A stretch of 59,352 nucleotides of DNA. It comes from an uncultured Bacteroidales bacterium. Lineage in GTDB: Bacteria; Bacteroidota; Bacteroidia; Bacteroidales; F082. Positions 9,325 through 17,773 of the stretch are shown here, in pieces. Under the pieces are notes generated by a model. That model was not told the DNA's origin and did not search any database. It worked only from the letters and a program-made list of their open reading frames with translations. Within the stretch, counting starts at the first letter, position 1, and the number at the start of each line of letters is the position of its first letter. The DNA is taken from assembly GCA_947302205.1 (NCBI GenBank), contig CAMYVD010000009.1, forward strand, positions 1 through 59,352, in the 5' to 3' direction. The position numbers were made by a program, and so were the translations under genes.

Positions 9325-9890
9325 TTTGTAGCTTGTTCGTAACCAGCGTGCAATGCTTTCATGTTGACCTCAACAACTTCAGCACCCTTGTTGCCGAAGA
9401 TGTGGTTGATGGCTTCCTCGACTTTACCCAGCTCAATGCCGAGGTAAGGTACGGTAGCGCCTAAAAGCACCATGTTGGAACGGGCCTTGATGGTCTTGGC
9501 AATCTCACTGGCGTTGAAGCTCACCACATTTTTCACTTTAGCCAGCTCAGCGTTGATCTTCGCCATGTCAGGATAGTTGTTGATGTTGATGAAAGGATCG
9601 CTGTTGGTGATGATCCAACCATCCTTGGCCAGCCAAGGCAGATAGCGCAAGGCTTCCATCGGCTCGCTGGAGAGGATGATGTCGGCATGGCCTTCCGGGA
9701 TGACATCGGCATAAATTTCGTCGCTGGAAAGGCGAAGGTGTGAGAACACCGAGCCGCCACGCTGCGACATGCCGTGAATTTCAGACTGTTTGAGGTTGAG
9801 GCCCATGTTCAAGGCGGCATCCGAAATGATCTTGGCGACTGAAACGATACCATCACCGCCCACGCCGCACAATACTATATCTTTTTTCAT
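9321..9890 (-). CDS. iorB: Indolepyruvate oxidoreductase subunit beta
   Basis: 189 residues, the gamma/beta-type 2-oxoacid oxidoreductase domain. The opening 'DIVLCGVGGDGIVSVAKII' and the segments 'KQSEIHGMSQRGGSVFSHLR' and 'MVLLGATVPYLGI' are typical of IorB. With IorA it oxidatively decarboxylates aryl-2-oxoacids (from Trp, Phe, Tyr) to aryl-acetyl-CoA and reduces ferredoxin. It lies 18 bases after iorA, and its stop overlaps the M23 gene. Normal length. Confidence 0.94.
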   Translation of the reverse strand: MKKDIVLCGVGGDGIVSVAKIISDAALNMGLNLKQSEIHGMSQRGGSVFSHLRLSSDEIYADVIPEGHADIILSSEPMEALRYLPWLAKDGWIITNSDPFININNYPDMAKINAELAKVKNVVSFNASEIAKTIKARSNMVLLGATVPYLGIELGKVEEAINHIFGNKGAEVVEVNMKALHAGYEQATK

Positions 9891-9908
9891 GATTACTTCG
9901 TTTTTAGG

Positions 9909-11489
9909 TTATTTCTTCAGGTGTTTCTTCAGTTCGACGAGGCATGTACGATGAGGAATGATAACAGAAACGCCATTGTAGTTGACTTCCTCTTCGATGA
10001 TACGGACGTTCTCCTCATGGTTCTTCGGCAACGGGATGATGTCACGGATATGATCGGGAGCCACGCCAAGGCCTTCGCAAATCTGGCGGATCTTGTTGTT
10101 GGCCGATGAAGGTTGACCACCGGTCATGGCGGTGATGTCGTTGTCGAGAATCATAACCACCACATTGGCCTTTTCGTTGACGCAGTCGAGCAGACCCGTC
10201 ATGCCACTGTGGCCGAAGGTACCGTCACCGATGACTGCCACACTCGGGAAAATACCCACCTCGCTGGCGCCTTTGGCCATGGTGATGGAAGCGCCCATGC
10301 ACACGGTGGTGTTGATGGCATGCATGTTGAAGCCCAAGGTATAGCAACCGATGTCGCCGAATACCTTACCGCCTTTATGGTTGGCCATCACAGCGTTCAG
10401 AGCGTTATAACTGTCAACGTGAGGGCAGCCCTGGCACAGCGCCGGAGGACGGTTGGTGACCACCTCAGGAACAGTGGCACCTGATTCAGCCTTCAAGCCA
10501 AGAGCCTTGGCCACCTTTTCGGCGTTCAACTCGCCATCGCGACGGATGGTTTCGTCCAAACGACCCATGACTTTCTTACCCTTGCCCAGGAAGCCCTTGA
10601 TAAGTTCCTCAACAAACGGCTGTCCGTCTTCAAGCACGAGGATCTCGTCAACCTCGTCATACAGCTTGTTGATCATGTTGTAAGGCAACGGATATTGTGT
10701 GACCTTCACCACTGGATAGGGGCATTTGCCGCCTTGGAAGTTTTCCATCAGGTAATTGTAGGCAATACCTGTGGTGATGATACCCAATTTCTTGTTTTCG
10801 CCAGGAATGTATTTGTTGTAGCCTGATTCCTCAGAAGCCTTGGTGAAGGCAGGCTGCTTGTCGATCAAATCTCTATAGAGACGTTTGGCGTTGGCTGGGA
10901 GCAGCACGAACGAACGGGCATCGGCAGGCTCGGTGAGCTCATTCTGCTTGCGGACGGGCTTGCGCACCACACCGGCGCGGCTGTGGGCCAAGCGGGTGGG
11001 GATGCGGTAGAGCACCGGAGTTCCCAAGGTTTCACTCAATTCAAAGCCGAAATGAACCATGTCGTAGGCTTCCTGTTGGTTGGAGGGTTCCAGCATCGGG
11101 ATCATGGCCCAGTGACCGTAGAAGCGGCTGTCCTGCTCATCTTGTGAAGAGAACATGCTCGGGTCGTCTGCAACCACCACGAGGACGCCCTTAGTGCCGA
11201 TGATGGCGGCGTTCATGAATGGGTCGCCGCAGACGTTCAAGCCCACGTGCTTCATGCAGGTCATGGCGCGCTTGCCAGCGTAAGCCACACCGATGGAAGC
11301 TTCCAAAGCCGTCTTCTCGTTGGCGCACCAGTTGGCACGGACACCGAGTTCCTTGGCCTGCTTCGATTTCATGACATATTCCGTAATCTGGGTTGAGGGA
11401 GTGCCTGGATAACTGTTGATGGCACTGCCTCCGGCATCGATAAAGCCTTGTGCAATAGCTTCATCGCCGAGTAACAATAATTTCTCCAT
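9909..11489 (-). CDS. iorA: Indolepyruvate oxidoreductase subunit alpha, without C-terminal ferredoxin domain
   Basis: 526 residues. N-terminal pyrimidine-binding half starts 'LLLGDEAIAQGFIDAGG' with 'SYPGTPSTQI'; the TPP-binding half contains LCQGCPH and 'AVIGDGTFGHSGMTG' plus the Mg/TPP motif region near 'ILDNDITAMTGGQPS'. The protein ends at PHRTCLVELKKHLKK, the point where many IorA proteins continue into a two-cluster 4Fe-4S ferredoxin domain; no CxxCxxC motif is present. Electron transfer must therefore use a separate ferredoxin or differ from the archetype. First gene of iorA-iorB-M23, with a clear -7 box at 11542-11549. Confidence 0.95.
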   Translation of the reverse strand: MEKLLLLGDEAIAQGFIDAGGSAINSYPGTPSTQITEYVMKSKQAKELGVRANWCANEKTALEASIGVAYAGKRAMTCMKHVGLNVCGDPFMNAAIIGTKGVLVVVADDPSMFSSQDEQDSRFYGHWAMIPMLEPSNQQEAYDMVHFGFELSETLGTPVLYRIPTRLAHSRAGVVRKPVRKQNELTEPADARSFVLLPANAKRLYRDLIDKQPAFTKASEESGYNKYIPGENKKLGIITTGIAYNYLMENFQGGKCPYPVVKVTQYPLPYNMINKLYDEVDEILVLEDGQPFVEELIKGFLGKGKKVMGRLDETIRRDGELNAEKVAKALGLKAESGATVPEVVTNRPPALCQGCPHVDSYNALNAVMANHKGGKVFGDIGCYTLGFNMHAINTTVCMGASITMAKGASEVGIFPSVAVIGDGTFGHSGMTGLLDCVNEKANVVVMILDNDITAMTGGQPSSANNKIRQICEGLGVAPDHIRDIIPLPKNHEENVRIIEEEVNYNGVSVIIPHRTCLVELKKHLKK

Positions 11490-11541
11490 GCTATTTCTAT
11501 GTTATGATTTAATCCTAATAGGTTAAAGTATAGTTAACGCA

Positions 11542-11549
11542 CAAAGGTA
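11542..11549 (-). promoter_or_regulatory. -7 promoter box of iorA operon (TACCTTTG)
   Basis: On the minus strand the sequence reads TACCTTTG, matching TAnnTTTG, 52 bases upstream of the iorA ATG. The region 11490-11577 holds only this leader and the end of the amidase gene's downstream spacer. Confidence 0.7.
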
Positions 11550-11577
11550 AGAAAAAAAGACGCACAAACAATCAATT

Positions 11578-13254
11578 TTAACGAATAAATCTTTCAACGT
11601 TCTCCTCACCTGTCTTCACACGCTTGTAATGAACGGCGTAACATCCTTTAGACAGTTGACTGACATCAATGTCCGTGTCGCCAAAAACCCTTGCCTTATA
11701 GGCGATTCGTCCTAGAATATCAACAATTCTGACATCATAAAACCCCTCTTCAGGGAATTTCAGGCTAAGGCAATCGCCCACAGGATTGGGAAAGATTCCA
11801 TAGTGCTCTTTATGGTGGATATAGATCGTGTCCACCTGTGCCACCGTTCCGACGCTCCAGTGCGCCCGCCATCCGGCAGCGGTCGTAAGGCAATCGGAGC
11901 GGAACTCCACACACAAGGCATTACCCGTTGACCTCACCATACCAAGGCTATGGGTATTCCATCGGCCGATTTGAGGCGCATTGATATTGGAACCGTCATA
12001 GATCCAAAGGAAATCGTAATCACGCTCAAGGTCAAAGCTGTCGAAACTTAGCGTAATCGTTGTGTTGGGATCGCTCTCAATCACCCATATCCGACGTTCG
12101 TCGTTCCCGTAATTCTCATGATTGAAGTTGCCTTCGGTTATGCCAACTCCCCCGAGTACCATCGGAAGTTCATGATTATTGATCAGCTTATAATAATGGT
12201 CCCAGCTCCAAAACGGCCCTGGATCGGTGTGTGATTGGTCAGGATAATGCTGATGCCCACGGATTTGGATGCATGCCCCTTCGCCACCCAAATTATGGAG
12301 GCCCGAGTCAAGCGCGGTGCCGTCATCCAAGGTATCGGTGCAAAAGGTCCGATGCCCGTCGATGGTCTCATACCGTGAGCAGATGCTTCGCATCAAGTCT
12401 GCCGAAGATTCGTACATCGCCTCGGTGAAGAAGCTGGCAATGTCGCCGTAAGCTTCATGTTCCACACCGATGGTGTAGCCATTGGCCGTGCGGGCATGAT
12501 ACGCCTTGTCCGCCTCCCTCACCATCTGCGTCACCTGTCCGTCTACTGACCTTATGACATAATGCGCTGACACGCTGGATTCGCAGTTCAGGAACCAACT
12601 GATGCAACCGGCATAGCTGCCCTCGGTGTAATGGATCACCACGGCACTGACCTCCTTGGTACGCTCCTCCCAGTTGCATTCCGGAGCAGGGACCCAGAGG
12701 GCATTGGGATAATCGGTTTCCTTTGAAACCGCCACGCTTTCACCGGAAAGCAATGGATAATCCTCCCCAAACAAGGCCTTCAAATCGACATCAAGTTGGT
12801 AATACACCGAATAAAGCATCATTTTCATCGGGAGTTCGTCTTTTTTCTCCCCCATCGGGAGTTCCGACAATTCCATGATCACTGGCATCCACGCCTCTGG
12901 AGCCTTCGAGGTGATCCCTTTTTGCAAAGCGACTTTCTCACAAGCTTTTGCGTATGCCAACACATGGATCGCTTGGTCTTCAAGGATTTCCTCCTCCGTG
13001 AAACCTGAAAGCATCGACACCGTCTTGAGGTTTTCCCTGAAACAGCCCTTGCCGTCACGTACCAGCCCCATCATGCCGTAAGCCCGGGGCATGGCTGTAG
13101 GATCATCGGCTGGGAAAGAATAATTGTCATCCGTAAGATGGTGGCATTGCGTATTGGTGAACGCAACCGCTTCAAGCAATCCTGTCGGCACCGAGGGGCA
13201 TTGCCTTTCGGCCAACTGGAAAACTGACAAAACGACCAGAATGAGTAATTTCAT
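11578..13254 (-). CDS. Secreted N-acetylmuramoyl-L-alanine amidase with CUB-like and T9SS domains
   Basis: 558 residues from the ATG at 13254, which begins a signal peptide (KLLILVVLSVFQLAERQ); a longer frame to 13389 runs back through the promoter and is rejected. Residues 20-170 resemble a helical lysozyme-like region (PRAYGMMGL), but the usual catalytic Glu is not evident. Residues 195-360 are an amidase_2 domain with zinc-type ligands in AVVIHYTEG, GVEHEAYG and SHTDPGP. A CUB-like domain follows (about 365-480, 'DYDFLWIYDG'), then a T9SS sorting domain (IFPNPVGD). The inferred role is extracellular cleavage of the peptidoglycan stem peptide, perhaps against other bacteria. Confidence 0.87.
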   Translation of the reverse strand: MKLLILVVLSVFQLAERQCPSVPTGLLEAVAFTNTQCHHLTDDNYSFPADDPTAMPRAYGMMGLVRDGKGCFRENLKTVSMLSGFTEEEILEDQAIHVLAYAKACEKVALQKGITSKAPEAWMPVIMELSELPMGEKKDELPMKMMLYSVYYQLDVDLKALFGEDYPLLSGESVAVSKETDYPNALWVPAPECNWEERTKEVSAVVIHYTEGSYAGCISWFLNCESSVSAHYVIRSVDGQVTQMVREADKAYHARTANGYTIGVEHEAYGDIASFFTEAMYESSADLMRSICSRYETIDGHRTFCTDTLDDGTALDSGLHNLGGEGACIQIRGHQHYPDQSHTDPGPFWSWDHYYKLINNHELPMVLGGVGITEGNFNHENYGNDERRIWVIESDPNTTITLSFDSFDLERDYDFLWIYDGSNINAPQIGRWNTHSLGMVRSTGNALCVEFRSDCLTTAAGWRAHWSVGTVAQVDTIYIHHKEHYGIFPNPVGDCLSLKFPEEGFYDVRIVDILGRIAYKARVFGDTDIDVSQLSKGCYAVHYKRVKTGEENVERFIR

Positions 13255-13276
13255 AACGTCAACTTTGTTTTCATCG

Positions 13277-13284
13277 CAAAAATA
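13277..13284 (-). promoter_or_regulatory. -7 promoter box of the amidase gene (TATTTTTG)
   Basis: Minus-strand TATTTTTGCG, 22 bases before the ATG at 13254. This fixes the start at 13254 rather than further upstream. Confidence 0.75.
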
Positions 13285-13374
13285 ACGTTTTTGGAATAAA
13301 ATTTGCCGCTTTTCCTGTAACTTTTCCGCTTTTCGGACGTTATATGATGGTAAACTTAAACAATTAAACGTAAA

Positions 13375-13785
13375 ATGAGCAACAACCAACGACTTGAGAG
13401 AGACCTCCAGAACAGGGTTTTAGGAGGCGTTTGCTCTGGATTGGGCAATTATTTTGGAGTGGACCCGACAATTTGGCGGGTACTGTTTTTCATCTTGTTT
13501 TGGCTGGGTCTTTCCGGCCTTCTCATTTACATCATCCTTTGGATGGTGATGCCTGCTGGACAACCTCAGTCCAACCAAAGCGCATTCGTACAAGATGCCG
13601 AGACTGTCGGCGAACCTAGGAAAAGCAGCGGTAACATGACCGCGGGCATCATTTTGATTGGCATCGGCGCCATCGCCTTGCTGACCCGTTACATCCCTCA
13701 GATCAGCTGGCGCACGATATGGCCCGTCATCCTGATTGCCATTGGTATCTTTATCATCATCCCTAAAAACAACAAAAAGTCATGA
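13375..13785 (+). CDS. PspC-domain envelope-stress membrane protein
   Basis: 136 residues. The PspC domain occupies about residues 10-62 with LGGVCSGLGNYFGVDPTIWR and the following two hydrophobic stretches. A second region (about 82-132) holds two further hydrophobic segments of the DUF5668/LiaI type, ending NNKKS. PspC proteins sit in the inner membrane and sense or relay envelope stress. Its stop overlaps the ATG of the next gene by four bases (13782-13785), so the pair is translationally coupled. A weak TAnnTTTT box lies near 13318-13325. Confidence 0.88.
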   Translation: MSNNQRLERDLQNRVLGGVCSGLGNYFGVDPTIWRVLFFILFWLGLSGLLIYIILWMVMPAGQPQSNQSAFVQDAETVGEPRKSSGNMTAGIILIGIGAIALLTRYIPQISWRTIWPVILIAIGIFIIIPKNNKKS

Positions 13786-14753
13786 AAAGCAAAAACTTCA
13801 TTACCGGAATATTAATCATTTTTGTCGGTGTGATAGCCTTGTTGGCCGCACTCAACGTATTCGATTTCCACTGGTCCATCGTTTTCAGGCTTTGGCCTAT
13901 GATGCTGATCATCTTCGGCGTCACCCTTCTTCCGCTGAACGATTATTTGAAAAGCGGCTTGGTATTAGCCGCCTTGGGTTTGGGATGCGCATTGTACCAC
14001 GTTGAACTCCAGCGGTATAACGGCAACGCCATCACAAGGCTTTACAATAATGTCAAATCGTGGAGTATCGACATCAGCAACGATGACGACGAGGATGACG
14101 AAGCAGAGGCCGAGGAGATGAATGACGATTATGCCATCGACCAGCATTTCTCAGAGCCTTACGCGGAGGTTGACCATGCTTCCATCGACATCGATTTCGG
14201 AGCCGGCGACCTGAAGCTCAAGGCTCCTTGCGCCGAACTGGCCAAGGTGGATGCGCAGAGCAACTTTGTAAAATACAGTTTCCGCAGCGAGAAAGCTGAC
14301 GAAAACATCGCATTGTATGTCAACGGGAAAGGCCACTCCAAAAACGTTGGCAAGAAAAACGAGAACGACCTCTACATCGCTTTGTGTGCCCAGCCGGTTT
14401 GGGACTTCAGCCTTGACATGGGAGCCTCCGAGGCCGAACTGGACTTCTCGCCCTATAAAGTGTCATCCATAGAAATCAACGGTGGCGCCTGCGAAATTGA
14501 CCTTAAGTTGGGCGACAGTGGCTGCGACACCAAGGTGGATATCGATACCGGAGTTTCTGACATTGACATTGAGATCCCTTCTGGCGTGGATTGCGAGATC
14601 AACATTGAATCGGCCATCACAGGTAAAGATTTCACCGGTTTTGAAAAGATTGAAAAAGGATTGTGGCGGACACCCAACTACGGACAAGGTGAACACAAGA
14701 TTGTGATTGAGATGAGCTGCGCCGTTTCTGACATTTCGGTAAAACGCTACTGA
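13782..14753 (+). CDS. LiaF-like membrane protein with C-terminal beta domain
   Basis: 323 residues. Three or four hydrophobic segments in the first 80 residues resemble the LiaI/LiaF DUF5668 region (ITGILIIFVGVIALLAALN). A very acidic linker (about 103-120, runs of Asp and Glu) and a C-terminal beta-rich domain (about 135-323) follow. The latter has repeating Asp/Gly patterns such as DMGASEAELDFS and DTGVSDIDIEIPS, as in the LiaF/toast_rack group. Known relatives act in cell-envelope stress sensing. Coupled to the PspC gene upstream. The TonB receptor that follows has its own promoter. Confidence 0.82.
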   Translation: MKSKNFITGILIIFVGVIALLAALNVFDFHWSIVFRLWPMMLIIFGVTLLPLNDYLKSGLVLAALGLGCALYHVELQRYNGNAITRLYNNVKSWSIDISNDDDEDDEAEAEEMNDDYAIDQHFSEPYAEVDHASIDIDFGAGDLKLKAPCAELAKVDAQSNFVKYSFRSEKADENIALYVNGKGHSKNVGKKNENDLYIALCAQPVWDFSLDMGASEAELDFSPYKVSSIEINGGACEIDLKLGDSGCDTKVDIDTGVSDIDIEIPSGVDCEINIESAITGKDFTGFEKIEKGLWRTPNYGQGEHKIVIEMSCAVSDISVKRY

Positions 14754-14791
14754 TTTCTGCAAATTTCTGCGAGCGATTGAGTTTTTTTGCT

Positions 14792-14799
14792 TACCTTTG
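14792..14799 (+). promoter_or_regulatory. -7 promoter box of the TonB receptor (TACCTTTG)
   Basis: TACCTTTGCG matches the TAnnTTTG consensus and lies 31 bases before the ATG at 14831, in the 77-base gap after the LiaF-like gene. Confidence 0.7.
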
Positions 14800-14830
14800 C
14801 GAGTTTTAAAAACTGAACTCATTTTAAACC

Positions 14831-17173
14831 ATGCAAAGGAATAAATTTCAGCGGCTGTTACTCACGTTAGCCATTGTCTTCTGTACTACTCTCACATTCG
14901 CTCAAAACAACGACATCAAGGGCTTCGTCTACGAGGAATCGACAGGCGAGCCTGTGATGTTTTCAAACGTATTCCTGAAAGGCACCACGTTAGGATGCTC
15001 GACCGACGAGAATGGTTATTTCAACATCACGCGTATCCCCGATGGCAAATATACTTTGTTCATCACCTGTGTGGGTTTTGACACCTTGACTTACCCCGTC
15101 AGTCTGGCGAATGGCCAAACCATCAACAAGAAGTTCACGCTGAAGGAATCAAGCATCAGCCTTGACGCGGTGAGCATTACCGCCGACAAGGTGGAGGCCA
15201 AGACCGAGACCAAGACCTCTGTAATCACCGTCACGCCCAAGACCATCAACAAGATCCCGAGCGTAGGTGGCCAGGCCGACCTGGCGCAGTACCTGCAAGT
15301 GGTTCCGGGTGTCATTTTCACCGGCGACCAAGGCGGTCAGTTGTACATCCGTGGCGGCTCTCCGATTCAGAACAAGGTGTTGCTCGACGGCATGGTCATC
15401 TACAATCCCTTCCACTCTATCGGTTTGTTCTCCATCTTCGATACGGACATTATCCGCAACGCCGAGGTGTTCACTGGAGGTTTCGGTGCCGAATATGGCG
15501 GCCGCATCTCTTCCATCATGGACATCAACACCCGTGACGGCAACAAAAAGCGCTGGACCGGTAAGTTGGGCGCCAGCTGCTTCGGCGCCAAGCTGACGTT
15601 GGAAGGCCCCATCGTCAAGGCCAAGAGCAACGACAAAGCCTCGGTTACCATGGTGCTCTCCGCCAAGAATTCTTACTTGGAGCAGACCAGCAAGGTCCTT
15701 TATAAATATGCCGCTGAAGATGGACTCCCGTTCAACTACAACGACATTTACGGAAAATTCTCCATCAATGCACCTAACGGTTCAAAGGTCAACTTCTTCG
15801 GTTTCTCGTTCAACGACAAGGTGAACAACTACAAGGCCCTGTCGGACTTTGGTTGGAACTCCTGGGGTGCCGGAACCAACTTCCTTGTCATCCCTGGCAA
15901 GGCTCCTGTGATGATCGAGGGTAACATCGCCTATTCGAGCTACACCTCCCGCATGCATGAGAACAACAACCCAGACCGCTACAGTAAGGTTGACGGTTTC
16001 AACATGGCATTCAATTTCAATTACTTCTTAGGAAAGAACACCTTGAAATATGGCGTGGAGCTGTCAGGCTTCGGCACTGACTTTGTGACCTACAGCAACT
16101 ACGGCCATATCCGGATCCCGTTGAACAACTTCTCCACCGAGATTGGCGCCTACGTAAAATACAAGGCCTCGTTGGGCAAACTGCTGCTGGAGCCCAGTCT
16201 CCGTTTCCAATACTACGCAGATTTGAACACGCCCTCGCTTGAACCGCGTTTCGCCTTCAAGTACAACATTACCGACTGGATGCGCCTCAAGGGTGCCGCA
16301 GGCATGTACTCACAAGACTTGGTGGCAGCCACCAGCGACCGCGACGTGGTCAACCTGTTCTATGGCTTCCTCTCTGGCGTCACCGGAACACCAAGCACTT
16401 TCAACGGCAAACAGATCAAGTCGAGCCTCCAGAAAGCCAACCATTTCGTGCTCGGCACGGAGTTCGACATCACCAACAACCTGAACATGAACATCGAAGG
16501 TTATTGGAAGCAGTTCAACCAACTGACCAACATCAACCGTAACAAGATTTACGTAGACAACGAGGAAAACTCCTCTGTCAGCGAACTGCTCAAGAAAGAC
16601 TTCATGATTGAAGACGGTAACGCCTATGGCTTCGACCTGTCGTTGAAATACGAAGACAAGCACTGGTACCTCTGGGCTGTCTACGCTTTGGGATTCGTCA
16701 ACCGCAACTATGAGAAATACGATGGTGGCGAGGTCACGATGGTTTCCTACCAGCCCCATTTCGACCGTCGTCACAACGTCAACCTCATCCTGACCTACAC
16801 CGCTGGCGACCTGCGTCAGTGGGAGTTCAGCGGCCGTTGGAACTTCGGTACGGGATTCCCGTTCACCCAAGTACAAGGCTTTTATGAATACCTCACCTTC
16901 CAGGATGGCATCTATTTTGACTACACTACTGCCAATGGTGAGTTGGGCTTGGTCTTCGCCGACCTGAACCAAGGCCGTTTGCCCATGTACCACCGTTTCG
17001 ACGTTGACGTCAAGCGCAAGTTCTTCTTCACCGAGCACACCATCTTGGAAGTCGATCTCAGCGTGACCAACGTCTACAACAGAGCCAACGTGTTTTACGT
17101 GGACCTCATCACCAGCGAGGTGGTCAAACAACTGCCCGTCCTGCCGTCTTTAGGCTTTACCCTGTCGTTCTAA
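14831..17173 (+). CDS. TonB-dependent outer-membrane receptor
   Basis: 780 residues. A signal peptide (about 1-25) is followed by a carboxypeptidase-regulatory-like domain (about 28-113, GFVYEESTGEPVMFSNV), and a TonB plug (about 130-240) containing LYIRGGSPIQNKVLLDG and the plug end 'GGFGAEYGGRISSIMDI'. The remaining 540 residues have the alternating aromatic pattern of a 22-strand barrel ending in LGFTLSF with a C-terminal Phe. There is no SusD partner next to it, so it is a stand-alone receptor, substrate unknown. The next gene starts 21 bases downstream and may share the mRNA. Confidence 0.93.
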   Translation: MQRNKFQRLLLTLAIVFCTTLTFAQNNDIKGFVYEESTGEPVMFSNVFLKGTTLGCSTDENGYFNITRIPDGKYTLFITCVGFDTLTYPVSLANGQTINKKFTLKESSISLDAVSITADKVEAKTETKTSVITVTPKTINKIPSVGGQADLAQYLQVVPGVIFTGDQGGQLYIRGGSPIQNKVLLDGMVIYNPFHSIGLFSIFDTDIIRNAEVFTGGFGAEYGGRISSIMDINTRDGNKKRWTGKLGASCFGAKLTLEGPIVKAKSNDKASVTMVLSAKNSYLEQTSKVLYKYAAEDGLPFNYNDIYGKFSINAPNGSKVNFFGFSFNDKVNNYKALSDFGWNSWGAGTNFLVIPGKAPVMIEGNIAYSSYTSRMHENNNPDRYSKVDGFNMAFNFNYFLGKNTLKYGVELSGFGTDFVTYSNYGHIRIPLNNFSTEIGAYVKYKASLGKLLLEPSLRFQYYADLNTPSLEPRFAFKYNITDWMRLKGAAGMYSQDLVAATSDRDVVNLFYGFLSGVTGTPSTFNGKQIKSSLQKANHFVLGTEFDITNNLNMNIEGYWKQFNQLTNINRNKIYVDNEENSSVSELLKKDFMIEDGNAYGFDLSLKYEDKHWYLWAVYALGFVNRNYEKYDGGEVTMVSYQPHFDRRHNVNLILTYTAGDLRQWEFSGRWNFGTGFPFTQVQGFYEYLTFQDGIYFDYTTANGELGLVFADLNQGRLPMYHRFDVDVKRKFFFTEHTILEVDLSVTNVYNRANVFYVDLITSEVVKQLPVLPSLGFTLSF

Positions 17174-17194
17174 CCTGAAAAGCTTATTCCCAAC

Positions 17195-17773
17195 ATGAAA
17201 CGAGTATTCCTTTTCGCAGCCATTTGCCTGCTGACCTTCAATGGATTGGCGCAAGACAACGATGCCCTCAAGCAGTTTTACCGCACCATCCAAGGCGCCT
17301 ATCAAGGCCAGTTGAACGACTCGACCACTGTAACCATCCACTTCACCCCCATCTGGGAACGCGATGACAATCCTTTCCAATGGCTGTATTTGGAAGTATT
17401 CAATAATGAGACCAAACAGATAATCGAGCAAAACATCCTGGAGATCAAACCGATCACTGAAATCACTTTCAGTGTTAAAGTGTATGGCATCAAGTCACCG
17501 GAACTATTTGCCGGCAAATGGAGCAACCGCAACTTCTTTGACGGTTACAACACCCGCATCCTCAAGGGAAGGAAAGAGTTTGTGTTCCTCAAGACCATGG
17601 ATTTCGAATACCAAACCGGATGGAACAGCCCCAAGTCATTGAAATGCTTCCCGTCTGGCGACAGGATCCATTTCAAGTTTGTGCAGGAAGACGAGCGTTT
17701 TTATATCAAGAGAGTTCCCCAAGGAACCACCAACATCCTTGGTTACACTTTCTTTAAAGAGCTGACTGACTGA
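17195..17773 (+). CDS. CpcT/CpeT-like secreted protein
   Basis: 192 residues with a signal peptide (first 19 residues, ending GLA-Q). The mature part follows the CpcT/CpeT pattern: an opening helix 'LKQFYRTIQGAYQGQLND', then 'WLYLEVFNNETKQIIEQN', and a late 'GDRIHFKFVQEDERFYIKR'. In cyanobacteria this family attaches bilins to phycobiliproteins, which cannot be the role here; non-photosynthetic members have no known function. It is exported to the periplasm or outer membrane. It follows a TonB receptor by 21 bases. The last 20 bases overlap the convergent fucosidase gene. The family call is from pattern only. Confidence 0.68.
   Translation: MKRVFLFAAICLLTFNGLAQDNDALKQFYRTIQGAYQGQLNDSTTVTIHFTPIWERDDNPFQWLYLEVFNNETKQIIEQNILEIKPITEITFSVKVYGIKSPELFAGKWSNRNFFDGYNTRILKGRKEFVFLKTMDFEYQTGWNSPKSLKCFPSGDRIHFKFVQEDERFYIKRVPQGTTNILGYTFFKELTD

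Noticed and set aside
13255..13389. N-terminal extension of the amidase gene
   Set aside because: It contains the gene's own -7 box and overlaps the divergent PspC gene; the signal peptide begins at 13254.
16310..17131. 273-codon ORF opposite the TonB receptor
   Set aside because: Shadow frame with no signal, promoter or family pattern.
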